A stretch of DNA of 64,000 nt from Bolinopsis microptera (Eukaryota > Ctenophora > Tentaculata > Lobata > Bolinopsidae). Numbering within the stretch: the first letter of the stretch is position 1; each line of letters begins with the position of its first letter. Below the pieces are notes generated by a model. The model searched no databases. It was not told the origin of the DNA and saw only the letters and a list, made by a program, of their open reading frames with translations. Of this stretch, positions 44,790 to 56,979 are shown piece after piece. Both the position numbers and the translations under genes were made by a program. The stretch is taken from the NCBI RefSeq assembly GCF_026151205.1, contig NC_087075.1:9541303-9605302 (forward strand), written 5' to 3'.

Positions 44790-46700
44790 CAGTCTGCACA
44801 TAAAATGCCTGTGAACTCCACAACAGTCTGTATGCACTATATTTTGCATATTTGAATATGACAATAATTATAAAAGCAGACTCATGATATTATACATATT
44901 GTCCCGGGAGTGAACGGGTTTTCTAGCTGAAATCAAATCACCGATGCATAACTCTGCCGAATGTGGTCGGAGGTATGATAAACAGCTAAGTACTTGCAAA
45001 ACAGGAAAAAAAGAGGTCCCAGCAAGCTCAGTGACAGTCCAACGTCTTTGGTTGTGAAAACGGGGTATGTCATCACCGGTTCAAGTTGAGTCTATCGGCA
45101 GAATCACTGTCAAACAAAACCGTGTAAATACCAGATCAATACCAGTCGTGCTCTTACGTCGTGGGTTTTAAGGGCTACAAAGAGTAGTACCTGCAGAGTG
45201 CAGATTACAAGGAGGAGAACCCAGGATATCTACACAGAAAAGCACTATTGCAGACATATTATACCCACACTAAATAGTGAGCTGAGAGCTCTCCTGCAGG
45301 CTAGACATGGTGTTGTTCTGTTAAATGGGATTACAGGTTACTGTCGTAGTACCAGGTACACGGCCGAACCGTGGACAAGTGAACGACACTGACAGATATC
45401 CATCCCAATTTGGGCGGTAAATCAATTTTTATGAAAAATTAGACTGGTTTCGATGACATTTAAAATTGGACAAGGTGTAGACATATTGGAATTCTTCAGC
45501 TGGAAGGGTGTGTATTTCACTAACTATTCCTGACCGAGAAAAGACAAAAGTATTTATTACAGAACTGGTGCTAAATTAATTTATTGTCTTCAAATAATCA
45601 CCGACGAGAACGTTTTAAGCAGTAAGGAACTAGAACTACCGTTACGAGTGCGATTCTAGCTAATATCAGCCAGGTACTATAGCACTACCGTTCCGAGTGC
45701 GATTCTAGCTTATACTCAGCTACTATAAACCGAACCAGGTACTCGAGTAAAGATACTTTTTAATTTGTATCATTTAGAAAGAACTGAAAAAGGCGTCAAT
45801 AGGTTAGTTAGATTACTGTATAATATGTTACTATAATCATTTTGATCTCTAATGTTACTACGGTTACCAAGAAAACTAAATTTACCTAGTAACTAAAGTT
45901 ACTCTTACTATCAAGGTCACTTACAAGGAGGCTCAATTTAAGCCTATCTAAAAAACAAAGCTTATTTGACGTGTGAGTACCCGTGGTCGGAAACATTCAG
46001 AGAATCACAATTAAAGAGTGTTCACCATACATTAATACGGTTTTAAACATCTGTAGATTAGTTGATTTTGATTGATTGGGAATCGAGCGGTTTACTCGAT
46101 TAATGTTTACTCAAAATTATAATACAAACAGTAATAGATAGAAAATAGTAATTTTAAAGAATTCTTTTAAAAAAAAAACCCTCTGGAAAGGGCACTGCAC
46201 ACTGTTATCAAAAAGTACACTGTGATCATGAAGTACTATGAACTACAGATTTAAAAACACGACGCTTCACGCTACACATGATATTACACATCCATAATAT
46301 CGATCCTATAGGTTAAGAAGTTTAGACTTGCACTGAACAGCTTGGACTATTGTTTTTAAAATTTTGTGCAAAATTTTACCATCAGTGATTAATGATTTTG
46401 GCCGGTAACTCAGCGCTTACAATAATTATGAGCGCGCGATTGAGATAAATGTATGGAAAAGGAATTTAGCGGCAGTGAAATGCTTGCTTATCTACGCTAA
46501 GTGGGGGTAGTTATGCGAGCGGTTATTATATTGGTAGTCAGTAATTGCAAGTTGTTATTTAAATTCGTGTCATTTAGTGTAGTTTATATGTGCTGGGTTG
46601 TGTGATTTTCATACTGCTCCCTGTTGCATGCGATTAATTAGACAATAGACTTAATTTAAACTTAGATTATATTCGTTTCAGTTGAAATTCGATTCAGGTT
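44790..46700. other. Intergenic, no gene seen
   Basis: One small tandem duplication with ACGAGTGCGATTCTAGCT near 45643-45712. Otherwise nothing recognised. Confidence 0.45.
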
Positions 46701-46713
46701 AAATGTTATAAGT

Positions 46714-48372
46714 TTAAATTTCACGTCTAGACTGTCTTAGGCCAGGAACATTGTGCAGTAGGAATGGTTGCCACTCGTTAACATCACCATCACTTTGAAG
46801 ATTAAGTAGCATTTTCTTGGCACTAGTCTTGAACAGATTTATCGAAAATAATGTCGGAAGTGTAGTAACGTCTGTTTTGTCTGCGAAGACAGAGAGCAGT
46901 GGTCCCTTGTAGAAAATACTGTTTTGAAAGTGTCTTTTCCCGTATAACTGGAGCCAGGAGCAGGCTGACGTGTGATCAGAAAGTTTTGTGGGTATGTCGG
47001 CGGGAAAAGCTTGAGAGATTTTTTTGGGGACTAATTGTGGCATGTTTTTAACTTTATGCATCAAGATAATTGAGTTGTAAACGATAAGACCATGCACAGT
47101 GAGAATTTCATGTTCACTGAAAAATGGCTTTGTGTGTTGTGGTAAGGCACCTTCCTTAAAGTAGTAGTTTACGAAGCCAGGCATAATAGCCCTTATTCCT
47201 TGCTTCTGTTTGCTGAATAAAGCATCTATATGGCTTTTTGCAGCAAAACCCCATATCAATGAACAATAGTTTATATGAGACTGTACAAAGCTTTGGTATA
47301 TCTGGAGTCTAACTTTAATCGGCAGCCGACTTTTTATTTTGTACATAATACCAATATACCGCATCATTTTCGCTTTAAGAGCAGTAATGTGACTGGTCCA
47401 GGTCAATTTTTCGTCAACAATTACGCCAAGAAATCGGGCCTTAGTTTTTCGCTCAATAGTGGTGCCTGCAATTTGAATATTTACGTCAGGTGTTGAGGTT
47501 CTGTTGGGTGAGAGGAGCATGTAGCACGTTTTCTTAAGGTTTAACGAAAGACCATTTTGATCTACCCAGTTTATCAATAAAGGTGAAAATTCTGTCATCT
47601 TTTGTAGTATTTCTTGATGATTTTTACCGGATATAATTATGTTTGCGTCGTCAGCATATAAAACAAATTTAGCGTACGATTTGATTTTTGGCATGTCATT
47701 GATATATATTATGAAAAGTAAAGGTCCTAGAATACTGCCTTGCGGCACTCCGTGTCTCATGGACTGTGAGGAAGAATTTGTGCCCCCTATTGAAACATAC
47801 TGACTCCTGGAACTTAGATAAGACTTGAACCATTGGTGTGCTAGTCCTCTTATACCATAATGATACAGTTTGTCTAAGAGAATATCGTGGGAAATTACAC
47901 CAAACGCTTTGCTAAAATCAAGTAGGAGGAGTAGAGAGACCTCTTTTTTGGAGAGGTTGTGTCTAATCGTGTTGGTTGCATCAAGGAGCGCATGTTCACA
48001 CGACCGACCCGGCCGAAAACCGTATTGTCCTTCAAATAAAGTGCTATGTCGCTCTAGGAAGTCAAGGACTCTTCTGTGCATGAGTTTCTCATAGATTTTT
48101 GAAAAGGTGCAGAGCAATGATATTGGTCTGTAGTTTTTCACATCTAGTTTTGAGCCTCCCTTAAGGATAGGAACTACCTTTGCAATTTTCAGTGATGTCG
48201 GAAAGCAGCCTTCATTGAAGGAAGAATTTACTACATTTGAGAGTATGCCACAGAACTTAGGACAATCCTTGGCAATCTTGAGCGGCTCAACTTTTACATC
48301 CTGTGTGGCCTTATTTTTCAAGGTACAGATTGTTCGTTGGATTTCGACAGGATCAGTGGGCGAGATGAACAT
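46714..48372 (-). CDS. LINE reverse transcriptase, 5'-truncated, frame intact
   Basis: Non-LTR retrotransposon reverse transcriptase of a Jockey/CR1-like type. Motifs over 552 residues: YRPISLL (81-87), GFRPGRS (118-124), LDFSKAF (151-157), GVPQGSILGPLLF (208-220) and YADD (239-242), then a thumb and tail with SHINYCSLIWGF. The second Asp of the LDFSKAFD motif is Gly here. The reading frame stays open a little upstream of the first Met, to about 48425, and stops where a 134-bp tandem repeat starts. No endonuclease domain is present, so the copy is 5' truncated. Despite that, no frameshift or stop is seen, so insertion is recent. Confidence 0.9.
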   Translation of the reverse strand: MFISPTDPVEIQRTICTLKNKATQDVKVEPLKIAKDCPKFCGILSNVVNSSFNEGCFPTSLKIAKVVPILKGGSKLDVKNYRPISLLCTFSKIYEKLMHRRVLDFLERHSTLFEGQYGFRPGRSCEHALLDATNTIRHNLSKKEVSLLLLLDFSKAFGVISHDILLDKLYHYGIRGLAHQWFKSYLSSRSQYVSIGGTNSSSQSMRHGVPQGSILGPLLFIIYINDMPKIKSYAKFVLYADDANIIISGKNHQEILQKMTEFSPLLINWVDQNGLSLNLKKTCYMLLSPNRTSTPDVNIQIAGTTIERKTKARFLGVIVDEKLTWTSHITALKAKMMRYIGIMYKIKSRLPIKVRLQIYQSFVQSHINYCSLIWGFAAKSHIDALFSKQKQGIRAIMPGFVNYYFKEGALPQHTKPFFSEHEILTVHGLIVYNSIILMHKVKNMPQLVPKKISQAFPADIPTKLSDHTSACSWLQLYGKRHFQNSIFYKGPLLSVFADKTDVTTLPTLFSINLFKTSAKKMLLNLQSDGDVNEWQPFLLHNVPGLRQSRREI

Positions 48373-48425
48373 GCTCTCCTCAACCTGGCTGTTTAAATAT
48401 CTTGCATGCCCGCCAGGGTCGAAAA

Positions 48426-48690
48426 GTTAATTAAGGTGTAGTAATCTATATGTTGCGGTCATTTTCTATGATAAAGTTTAAACGGTTCTGTGAAAATTGT
48501 TGTGAATTTTTCCGCCAAAACTATTTTGGAAATTGGCAGCCAAATTTTTCTGTAGATTAGTTAATGAAGGTGTATTAATCTATATTTTGCGGTCATTTTC
48601 TATGTTAAAGTTTAAACGGTTTTGTGAAAATTGTTGTGAATTTTTCCGCCAAAACTATTTTGGAAATTGGCAGCCAAATTTTTCATTGGG
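48426..48690. repeat. 134-bp tandem duplication at the 5' border of the LINE
   Basis: GTTAATTAAGGTGTAGTAAT (48426) recurs as GTTAATGAAGGTGTATTAAT (48560) and the following sequence matches for the whole unit with few changes. Confidence 0.88.
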
Positions 48691-48699
48691 TCTTAATCT

Positions 48700-51600
48700 A
48701 AAATCTAATCAATAATTAACAGTCAACATATAATTTCATATTGAACATTAAGTACCAATACCACAATATTAAGGAATGAAGAAGTTATAACGAATGGAGT
48801 AAATATAATCTTGTGAAAGAAACCGAGATATTTTCAACACTTTTGTGGTTATTTGGCTCGATTAATATTATCCACATTTTAACAAATATTATGCTAAATA
48901 ACGCAAAAAAATGTGTAGCTTATGCTTCCTTTTCGTATAAAGTTAGTTTCATTCGAAAATTCCAATACTAATATTTTACCAATGTTTGGACCAAAAGCCA
49001 AGTATCAAATTTGGCGTGTGCGTGTATGTCAATCTTAAAGTAGACTTTGTAAATAGCATATTATATCTGAGAGGACTTGCAGGACAACGTACGAAATTTT
49101 GAAAGTAATGTAAAAGATTTGTTATCTGGGCTGGTGATCGTAACAAAATTGTAACTGATTTACAACGAAAATAAGCACAAAATATAGCTTATTACTCCTA
49201 CAAAACCTACATGTGTTTAAAACCGTACCACCAATGTTTCGTGAACACCCTGTAATGTGTAAATCCACTAGTTTTAACATATACTAGATCATAAACTAAT
49301 ATAAACACCACCGCGTCACAAATACCCCGAGTTCAATATAAAATCACGGCACTTATAAAACTCGAGCTCGAGCCGAGCTAAAATCCACGGAAACTATCTG
49401 CATAAATTATGCAAAAGCTCTGCTGCAGCAGTCCCAGCAAACTAATCCTGTAGGTAGCAGAAACGCGCTGCAAAATTTAGCAAGGTAAAACTACCTGCTC
49501 GCAGTTTGAGAATTTCAAATAAAGGTGTTATTTTTCCAACTGGCGGAGTATGGAAGCTCCTGGACACAGGCCACCCAAGTTGGTACATTCCCCTGACTCG
49601 GCTTGTTTGAGATGGTGAGCCGTTTAATTGGGCGTAAATGTGCATGAAGAAGGCACGAGATACGAACGAGATACAACTTTCGCAAGGTGTCATCCCGTGC
49701 AGAGCATTGGGAATGGATCTTGAAGTGCAACCTTCCATGAGGAGGATAGTAACCCCCGATTTTCATGTGCAAATCCTAAAATCCTTGTGTCCGGTCACGT
49801 GGTCAGGAACACTCACCACCTGTCACACCACGTGCCGAACTTTAGGTGATCGGCCAATGGCTGGCGGTGGATTCTTAACGGAATATTTAGTAGTCAGCAT
49901 GATGATCGGGGGCGGAATAATCTTCAATTGTAAAGTATACAGGTGTCACATACCTAGGGCAGCAACCTCCTTTGTCACTTAGTTCTGTACTGAGAAAGCT
50001 TGCGGAGAACTCGTACTAAACTTTTTAAGTATTCTCACGTTCATTTTGGAAATAATTTCAGAGCTCCAACCTAATTAATTGAAAGTTCTTGTCAAGCAAA
50101 GGATATTCCCATCGAGTTGACATGGTTGAGATTGTGGAACGTTCTGGGGTGTCAAGGAACTTTTCTAATGAAGTGGATTCTGACGTCATGTGACAGGGTT
50201 TTTAGTGGTCAATGCTAAAAGCTGATCACTTATCCACTGTCATGAGTGTCACGTGTCTGAAAAATATGGATCACCCATCATTATCCAGATTTATTGAGTA
50301 TCAACCTACGATCGAAGGAGATGTGAGGATCAAACATACTAAACAAGCTCAATTGTTGTGTATACGTTGGATTCTGACTATGCGACGAGTGACACATTGA
50401 CAAATTGTGATAAAATTATAAGTGTGGTACGGAACAATCCTTCATACTTTACAACACCGTAACACACCACAATCTACATAAACCCAACGCATGGTATCTT
50501 TGTTCATGGTCAATGGTCACTAGCCATGTATATTGGGATAAAGGACTGAAAAGCTGTGATAAAAATAAAATCGAATTTCAGAAAGATGAGGCGAGGACTT
50601 TGAGTTTGATATAGAAATGATACCTAATTATTATTACATAAAATTCAAACCTCACGTATATTATAGTCCGACAGTGAATTCGGATCATACATCCAGATCC
50701 CGATGATACTGTCGCGGCACTCTCGAGGCACTGTCGTGGCACTATGGTGGCACTGTCAGTGTCGTGGCACTCTGGCGGCACTGTCAGTGTCGTGGCACTC
50801 TGGCGGCACTGTCAGTGTCGTGGCAATCTGGCGGCACTCTGGCGGTACAGTGCCAATTTTGAATCATGTTCGTTTAAAAGCATAAGACGGTCATGATACC
50901 TTTATTATTATCTTTTTACTATAATACCACTGTGTCATAAAAGCATTACCCTTTATTTACTAGCCTTGTGATTTACAATCAAGATGTGGTTGTGCTTACT
51001 TTCTTTGTGTGATTTTAGGACAAAAGAAAGTGCGATTCAAAGTCTATTTTTACATATAGATTTTGAGTCAGTTAGTGAATAGCAAGAGAACGAATTGAAA
51101 CAACATTTGATAAAAACGAAATAAATTCATGAAATCCATGTCAATAACAGAATACGATCTCATTCGTGATTCAACTGTTCATTGTTCAACTATATAATAT
51201 CACTGCAAAAGGGTCTTTTAATGTAAGTCTTTTGCGTTGAGACTGAGAGATCCTGAATCTCTCACTTAACTTTCAACTTACATTTTTGCTTTATATTCGA
51301 TAGTCGCCAAAATATGCCGCTTATATTAAATGTCAAACAAATCCGCGAATCGGGGTTTGAAAAACAATTCGACGACAATTTCTCATTTTCAAAATGTTTG
51401 ATAAATTGGTGATTAAATTTAATTGAACAAATGGATCTCAGTATATACCTCATCGGTCATAATTATCAGGGACATGCTGAAGACCAGAAGACCTTAGCGT
51501 GAATAATAAAGTCCGGTAATAATTTCCATTAATTTTAGTGTGTGTCCCTACATATGCGTAGATATGTGTGTAGCCGATTACTAATACTATATTAGTTTAT

Positions 51601-52270
51601 TATAGTATACTATGAAAAATATAATCACTCCTCAGTCACATTCTAGATTTGTTTTTGCCACTAAACTTTTTTAAAGGCCTAACTCAAAAATCCGGCCCAA
51701 ACAATTTAAGGTCCTGAGACGATTAGATTCCAAACCCATTCTGGAAATTTCATGGGAAAATTTTGAAAAATGAAATTGAAAAAGCCTTAGGTTTTTTGGT
51801 GAAGTCACTGTCGCGAAAATTGCGAACTGAGATATGGGCAGTTTTGTTTATTTTTAGTTTCCACATTTCTATAAACATTAAGTTATATATCTCAGAGAAT
51901 GTAAATTTTAGGGTTACCTTTCATACAGGGTGGGCCAAAAGTCAGTGGGTATACGTTGGCCTTAATAGCTCCGCTGTGTTTTATATTTGAGAGCTGTTGC
52001 TCATGCTTTGCAGATGGCATACTGTACTTACAGTTACTGGTTTAATATAATAATCCAATCTGGATGAAAATTCATATACGAGTACAGTTCAGGGACCACT
52101 AGTTACAGTACGTAGAACACCTAAAATCTGGGTTTTGGGCATGTTAAGGTGATTTGGCCAAATCGGGCTAAAATATGGGCGCAGCTGCACCGCGGGCACC
52201 GCGGTGGGCGGTTGGGGTCCGGGAGTCGGGACCCCCTCAAAAGTTTGGTCACGGGTTGTAGTTTGTTGGT
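48700..52270. other. Intergenic, no gene seen
   Basis: Short frames only. A GGCACTCTGGCGGCACTGTC tandem block lies at about 50707-50850 (26-bp units). The stretch at 49515-49990 has longer frames on both strands but no domain. Confidence 0.45.
50707..50850. repeat. GC-richer 26-bp minisatellite
   Basis: Units of GTGTCGTGGCACTCTGGCGG plus CACTGTCA, about five, getting degenerate at both ends. Confidence 0.85.
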
Positions 52271-52279
52271 CAACTGCTA

Positions 52280-52345
52280 CCTTATCGGACCTCATTTGAC
52301 CGGACATTCAATGAACGGACATAATTATGAACGGACATTAAAATG
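52280..52345. mobile_element. Solo terminus of the CCTTATCGGAC MITE family
   Basis: TA|CCTTATCGGACCTCATTTGA followed by CCGGACATTCAATGAACGG matches the inverted right end of 62927-63851. No partner end is seen nearby. Confidence 0.75.
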
Positions 52346-52770
52346 TTTGTGTTTGGGTCACTTCAGCTAAATGTGCACCGTCGACCACGCTTATAGTTAT
52401 AAATAGTATTGCCAGCTACAAGACTAGGAAGCTACTATACAGTTATTATGTGTGTGCTGTTGTTGTATCAGTATGTATAAACGTGCTGAAATAATGATCA
52501 AGGTCGACGATTTTAATGACTGATGGTCGAGTTTAGAGTTAGACCGATTTCCACTTTATCATGTTTTCAAAATTAAAATCCTTCTTCTTCTTGATGTAGT
52601 TGTTTTCGTTGTTCTATGTGTGATTCTGATAGAGCTTTTGTTGGTAATATTTGTTCTTTTCTAAGCCAGGCCAAGTATAAAGAGTATTCTAAGAAATCTT
52701 GCTTAATTGCTTATCTTATAAAATGAGGTAAGACCTGGCGAATAGGTTCATGACAATTGCAATCAATAGC

Positions 52771-53130
52771 GGCCAGGTAGCGCAGTTGGTTAGAACGCCT
52801 GTCTTACAATCGTTAGGTTGCGAGTTTGAAACCCACTGACTGCCTGGTCGTGGGGTGAGCGTCGTCGACGTTCAGCTAAGGATCATGAGTGGTCTATGCA
52901 GCCCCCCGGTCTACTCAGCCGAATACTCGAGAAATCGGGTGTGAGGGTTAAATGAGGAGCTGCACATTGCAGCAAAGTCTCGGACGAAGAAAGTATGGTA
53001 CACACTACCTTAACCGTCACTGGCCAAAAAGATCCTTCGGCTTCCTGTAATTGGCTGGTTGCACTTGTGTAACATTGTGGCTGTTGGAATACACCGAAGT
53101 AAAATAAGTGTCTAGATAAAAAAAATATTA
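52771..53130 (+). mobile_element. tRNA-derived SINE, copy 1
   Basis: Head GGCCAGGTAGCGCAGTTGG holds an A box, and GCGAGTTTGAAACCC a B box about 40 bp later; the anticodon-like loop reads CTTACAA. A shared body and the tail CGAAGTAAAATAAGTGTC, then an A-rich run, match copy 2. It ends about 100 bp before the Ly6 start codon. Confidence 0.9.
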
Positions 53131-53233
53131 AACGTTAACTTTCCAAAACGCCAACAACAATTTAAAAAACAAAAAAAAAACAAAAATAAACTATACTCTG
53201 CTCTGTTATCCTGGTCGGAATCAGCAAATCACC

Positions 53234-54696
53234 ATGACGATGAGGAACCTTCTAGTTCTCTACGTGGTGTTGGAAGTAGTGAGGTGTCTTCAATGCAACC
53301 ACTGCTTGGAGGTGAGCAGTATTGGTGCTGCAGAAACTAATGAGCGAATCACCGACTTTAAGCAAGGTGGGATTTGTATTGTTATTTGTATTGTTATTTG
53401 TATTGTTATTTGTATTGTTATTATTATTTCTCATTCGTACATTTCTTTTCTACTTCTTGGAAATGTATTTAAACAAATGTTATGCAATTATTTTGATTGG
53501 GATATTGGTTAATCACTTATATATTCTATAACAGTATAAAAGATAAAGTTATTGAAGAGTGATTAAACGATATTTAAAGAAATTTTTAAGAGGATTAATT
53601 AATCAAATGCACATTTAAAAAACGATGTATTAACGTATTAATTATCAATATGTTTTCATTGTTGTATTGACTCTAAGTAAGATTTATTAAACAGTTTTTT
53701 TAATTTGTGATTTTATTATTTCAGTGTCGTGCCAAAATCCAGAAAGTGTAACTTGTGTGGACGGGCAAGATGAGTGTATTACCGCAACTGTTAACGTTAC
53801 GTGAGTCATTTAATATTATGTTAATTATACATGGTGACGTCACGTGACGGCATGGTGACGTCACGTGATTGTATGATGACGTCGTGGCATGATTACGTCA
53901 CCTGATCGCTTAATGACGCCACCGAAATGGCCTAGAATTGAAAAGTCATGTTACATTGCACGACTTCGTGTACAATCCAAAAAGGATAACTTGATGTCAT
54001 TAATATGTGCTTGTTAGCATAAATAAGTATTAAGGTATTTGTATTACCCTCTAGAATAACGTTTTCTGGAGCTGATTCCACTCTCATGGTGATCCCTATA
54101 AACGCTCTCACCCAAAACTGTGGTTCTTCCAAACAAGATTTCTGCAAGTGAGTTTAAGCAAAAAAGTGTCCTATTTCGTAGAAATAATCTGCGTTAATTT
54201 GAGTTAAGAAAATGCTTAATACATTTAATCATATGTCATTAACACGATAACTGTAACCATATAAATGTATTTCAGGCAAAAACAGGAAGAGTTTGTTGCA
54301 ACGGTGACAAAATCCGAAAACTTCCCTGATGCTAAAGATGTTAAATCTTCCGTCCAATGTTAGTAATTTTCTCAGTTCCTAATTCATTTTCAAGTGTGTG
54401 TATCACTATCAGACAACTAAAGAAGTAAAACTTGTATGAACGTACGTCGTACATGTATAATTAATATAGTAATATATTGATGAAAAACATATACAATAAT
54501 GTACACTGTACACTATTTTAAATACTATCCATAGTCCCCCAAACAGTAAACTTTAATCCCTCAAGGTGACGAGACAAACACTTGCAAGACTGACGGATGT
54601 GGAAAACTGGAGGCTGCCAAGTCACGTGGTACAAAACTAGCTGCTTCCTCCATCCTAGCTGTCACACTTTCCTACTTTCTCTCCTTGCTTATCTAG
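53234..54696 (+). CDS. Ly6/uPAR-family GPI-anchored three-finger protein, complete
   Basis: Five exons: 53234-53366, 53725-53800, 54055-54147, 54276-54358, 54566-54696; 516 nt, 171 residues plus stop, GT-AG sites and phases agreeing. Residues 1-18 are a signal peptide. The mature chain starts LQCNHC, the hallmark LxCxxC opening of Ly6 domains. Ten cysteines follow in the mature chain (through CDETNTC and DGCGK), the usual LU-domain number. The end, KLAASSILAVTLSYFLSLLI, is a small-residue then hydrophobic GPI-anchor signal. Expected at the cell surface. Ly6 proteins bind receptors, toxins or junction partners; the ligand here is unknown. The region before exon 1 is short and A-rich, next to a SINE. 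Confidence 0.9.
53378..53428. repeat. 12-bp repeat (TTGTTATTTGTA) in Ly6 intron 1
   Basis: Four to five units starting right after the exon 1 donor (53367). It makes an artefactual open frame of repeated Ile/Val. Confidence 0.9.
53831..53925. repeat. Array of CRE-like TGACGTCA and CACGTG motifs in Ly6 intron 2
   Basis: Five degenerate units of about 20 bp: GGTGACGTCACGTGACGGCA, a near copy, ATGACGTCGTGGC, ATTACGTCACCTG, ATGACGCCACC. Two hold a full TGACGTCA overlapping CACGTG. Confidence 0.7.
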
Positions 54697-56610
54697 ATAC
54701 TATGAGACATCTCCTGTTCCAATTAAACTGCAGGGTTATTTGAAATTAAAGATAATCTGGTGACGATGCTATAGTATTTTTTTTTATTTGAAAATTCAAT
54801 TAATCATTATATATATAAATCAAGCGTTACATTTCAGCCATGCAAAATTACAATGAAATATTTTGATATACTAAATGATAAATGGTACTGCAATATAAAG
54901 TTGCTTAATGTTTGGCCGGATGACAACTAACGAGAACAAGAATTGCGCCCGTTTGTTCGGCTGTCGGCGGACGCTAGATTTCCATCCACTTGCACCAACT
55001 CTTCAAATTTCATTATATAATACATTGGCCTTCAATTAATTTTTCCTTTCTTGTGGCACGAGGAAAATAAATGTTGTTCAGACATAGTGCGCGCGTTGAG
55101 GTAATTTAATTAATTTTACTGATAAGCCGCGCGACTGTACTCTGAAATATCGCGTGTAGATTTAATTTGAATGTTCCTCCGCAAACGTTAAGATTGAAGT
55201 TGCCATAACAACGCGCAACTCTGTGGCAGAGAAAAATGATACACGATATAATGTAGGTTCCGGTGAAATGGAAATGGATAGTTAAGGAAGAGAACATATT
55301 ATTATCATGTTGTGCATAAAACTGGTCCCTCTGTTCCACTTTCTAATTAGTGGTTATACAAAATTAAATGATGTGTTTCAGTCATACTTCAATGATACCA
55401 ATTATTGGAATTCAAGTCTCAATGTCCAGTATGTTAATTAGTTCAGTAAGATGAAGTGTTCATTCCATTGTCTTGCTAGGTTAGTGTAAAGTAGTAGATT
55501 TGGAGATCTGTGAATTAGGAAGTAATATCACTCAATCAGCAGCCGATGGTGTGCGTTATGTTTTGACAAAATTGTGTTCACAGCTGCTCTGAAATCAGTT
55601 AATTATTCAATTAGTTTTCCATGCGTTTGAATGATTATATCACTAATATAGGTTGAAATAAGGTATATTATATTACTTCGGAATCATAGGGTGACAGAGA
55701 AAAATGGAGAATCTTTCCAATAAATATGAACACTAATAGATCGATAATGTTTAATTTACGAACCATTTCATGGATTGTGATATGATAGAGTCAACTGTCA
55801 AGGAGGGCTGATCCGGAGACGGCAATATAAAGTTGCTTAATGTTTGGCCGGATGACAACTAACGAGAAAAATAAACTTGATTATATAATAATTAATTCGG
55901 CTAAACCAACACATAGCAAGAGCCACATTAACGTTGGGGCCGTCTACCAAATTTGAATGACAAACATTAACAAGAAATCAAACATATCATAAATAATAAT
56001 AAGGATTTTGTTCATTACAATTCCGTCACAACTGATTAAGAAAAAAGAAAGGACAAGCAGATAGGAAATTGGACGGACAGAGCAGAATTTATAACATATT
56101 ATAAATATATAAAGATATAAGGGATCGTTAACATCTTACGTAGGACAAGGCTGGCGCATAGGGTTTTTTTTAAATATAATATAGCTTATATATAAGTTGC
56201 CTACGGATCGAGGGAATTGTGTATGAAAGTATAAAATGGCCGAAATCTAGCTTACTTAATAGGCCAATATGGTGGTGAGATGAACAGTGAACAATGTAAT
56301 TTGACAATTCTCTCTATAGTTGTTATATTTTATATAAGTGCCACTAACCTACCAGTACCACCCACTTTGAAACTCTGAGTGACAACCTGTCCTGCACAGT
56401 TTATGTTTTCTATTTTTATTGTGATTACTGTTTAGACTTTAGAGTGAAATAATCTGCCACGTTAATCTATAGCTTGACTTGTTTCAAATGCTTTTTACTT
56501 TGTATACGCGTTCAATTAATAGTCTGAAATATGAGAATTTCCACTTGACAGCAGCAAGATCAACTTAACACTTAGTGAAATATTTCTTCTGACCTACTTA
56601 TAATATATTT
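54697..56610. other. Intergenic, with a 47-bp exact direct repeat
   Basis: GCAATATAAAGTTGCTTAAT begins an exact 47-bp repeat at 54890-54936 and 55822-55868. A possible ATTAAA signal for the Ly6 gene lies at 54722. No gene seen. Confidence 0.6.
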
Positions 56611-56971
56611 TTTATCAAGACACTTATTTTACTTCGGAGAATTCCAACAGCCACATTGTTACACAAGTGCAACCAGCCAATTACAGGAAGCCGAAGGATT
56701 TGTTTTTAGCCAGTGACGGTTAAGGTAGTGTGTACCATACTTTCTTCGCCCGAGACTTTGCTGCAATGTGCAGCTCCTCATAATTTAACCCTCACACCCG
56801 ATTTCTCGAGTATTCGGCTGAGTAGACCGGGGGCTGCATATACCACTCAGGAGTCAGGATCCTTAGCTGAACGTCAACGACGCTCACCCCACGACCAGGC
56901 AGATAGTGGGATTTGAACCCGCAACCTCACGATTGCAAAGCTGGCTTTCTAACCAACTGCGCTACCTGGCC
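56611..56971 (-). mobile_element. tRNA-derived SINE, copy 2 (inverted)
   Basis: Reverse complement starts GGCCAGGTAGCGCAGTTGG at 56971, B box GCGGGTTCAAATCCC, anticodon-like loop TTTGCAA, and ends CGAAGTAAAATAAGTGTC. Body matches copy 1 closely. Its B box is closer to consensus than copy 1. Confidence 0.92.
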
Positions 56972-56979
56972 GTTAAAAA

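Noticed and set aside
49442-49982. Possible gene with longer frames on both strands
   Set aside because: No domain, no splice logic and frames overlap; kept only as intergenic.
52771-52845. tRNA gene
   Set aside because: It has A and B boxes but continues into a SINE body found again at 56611-56971, and its acceptor stem and B box are degenerate.
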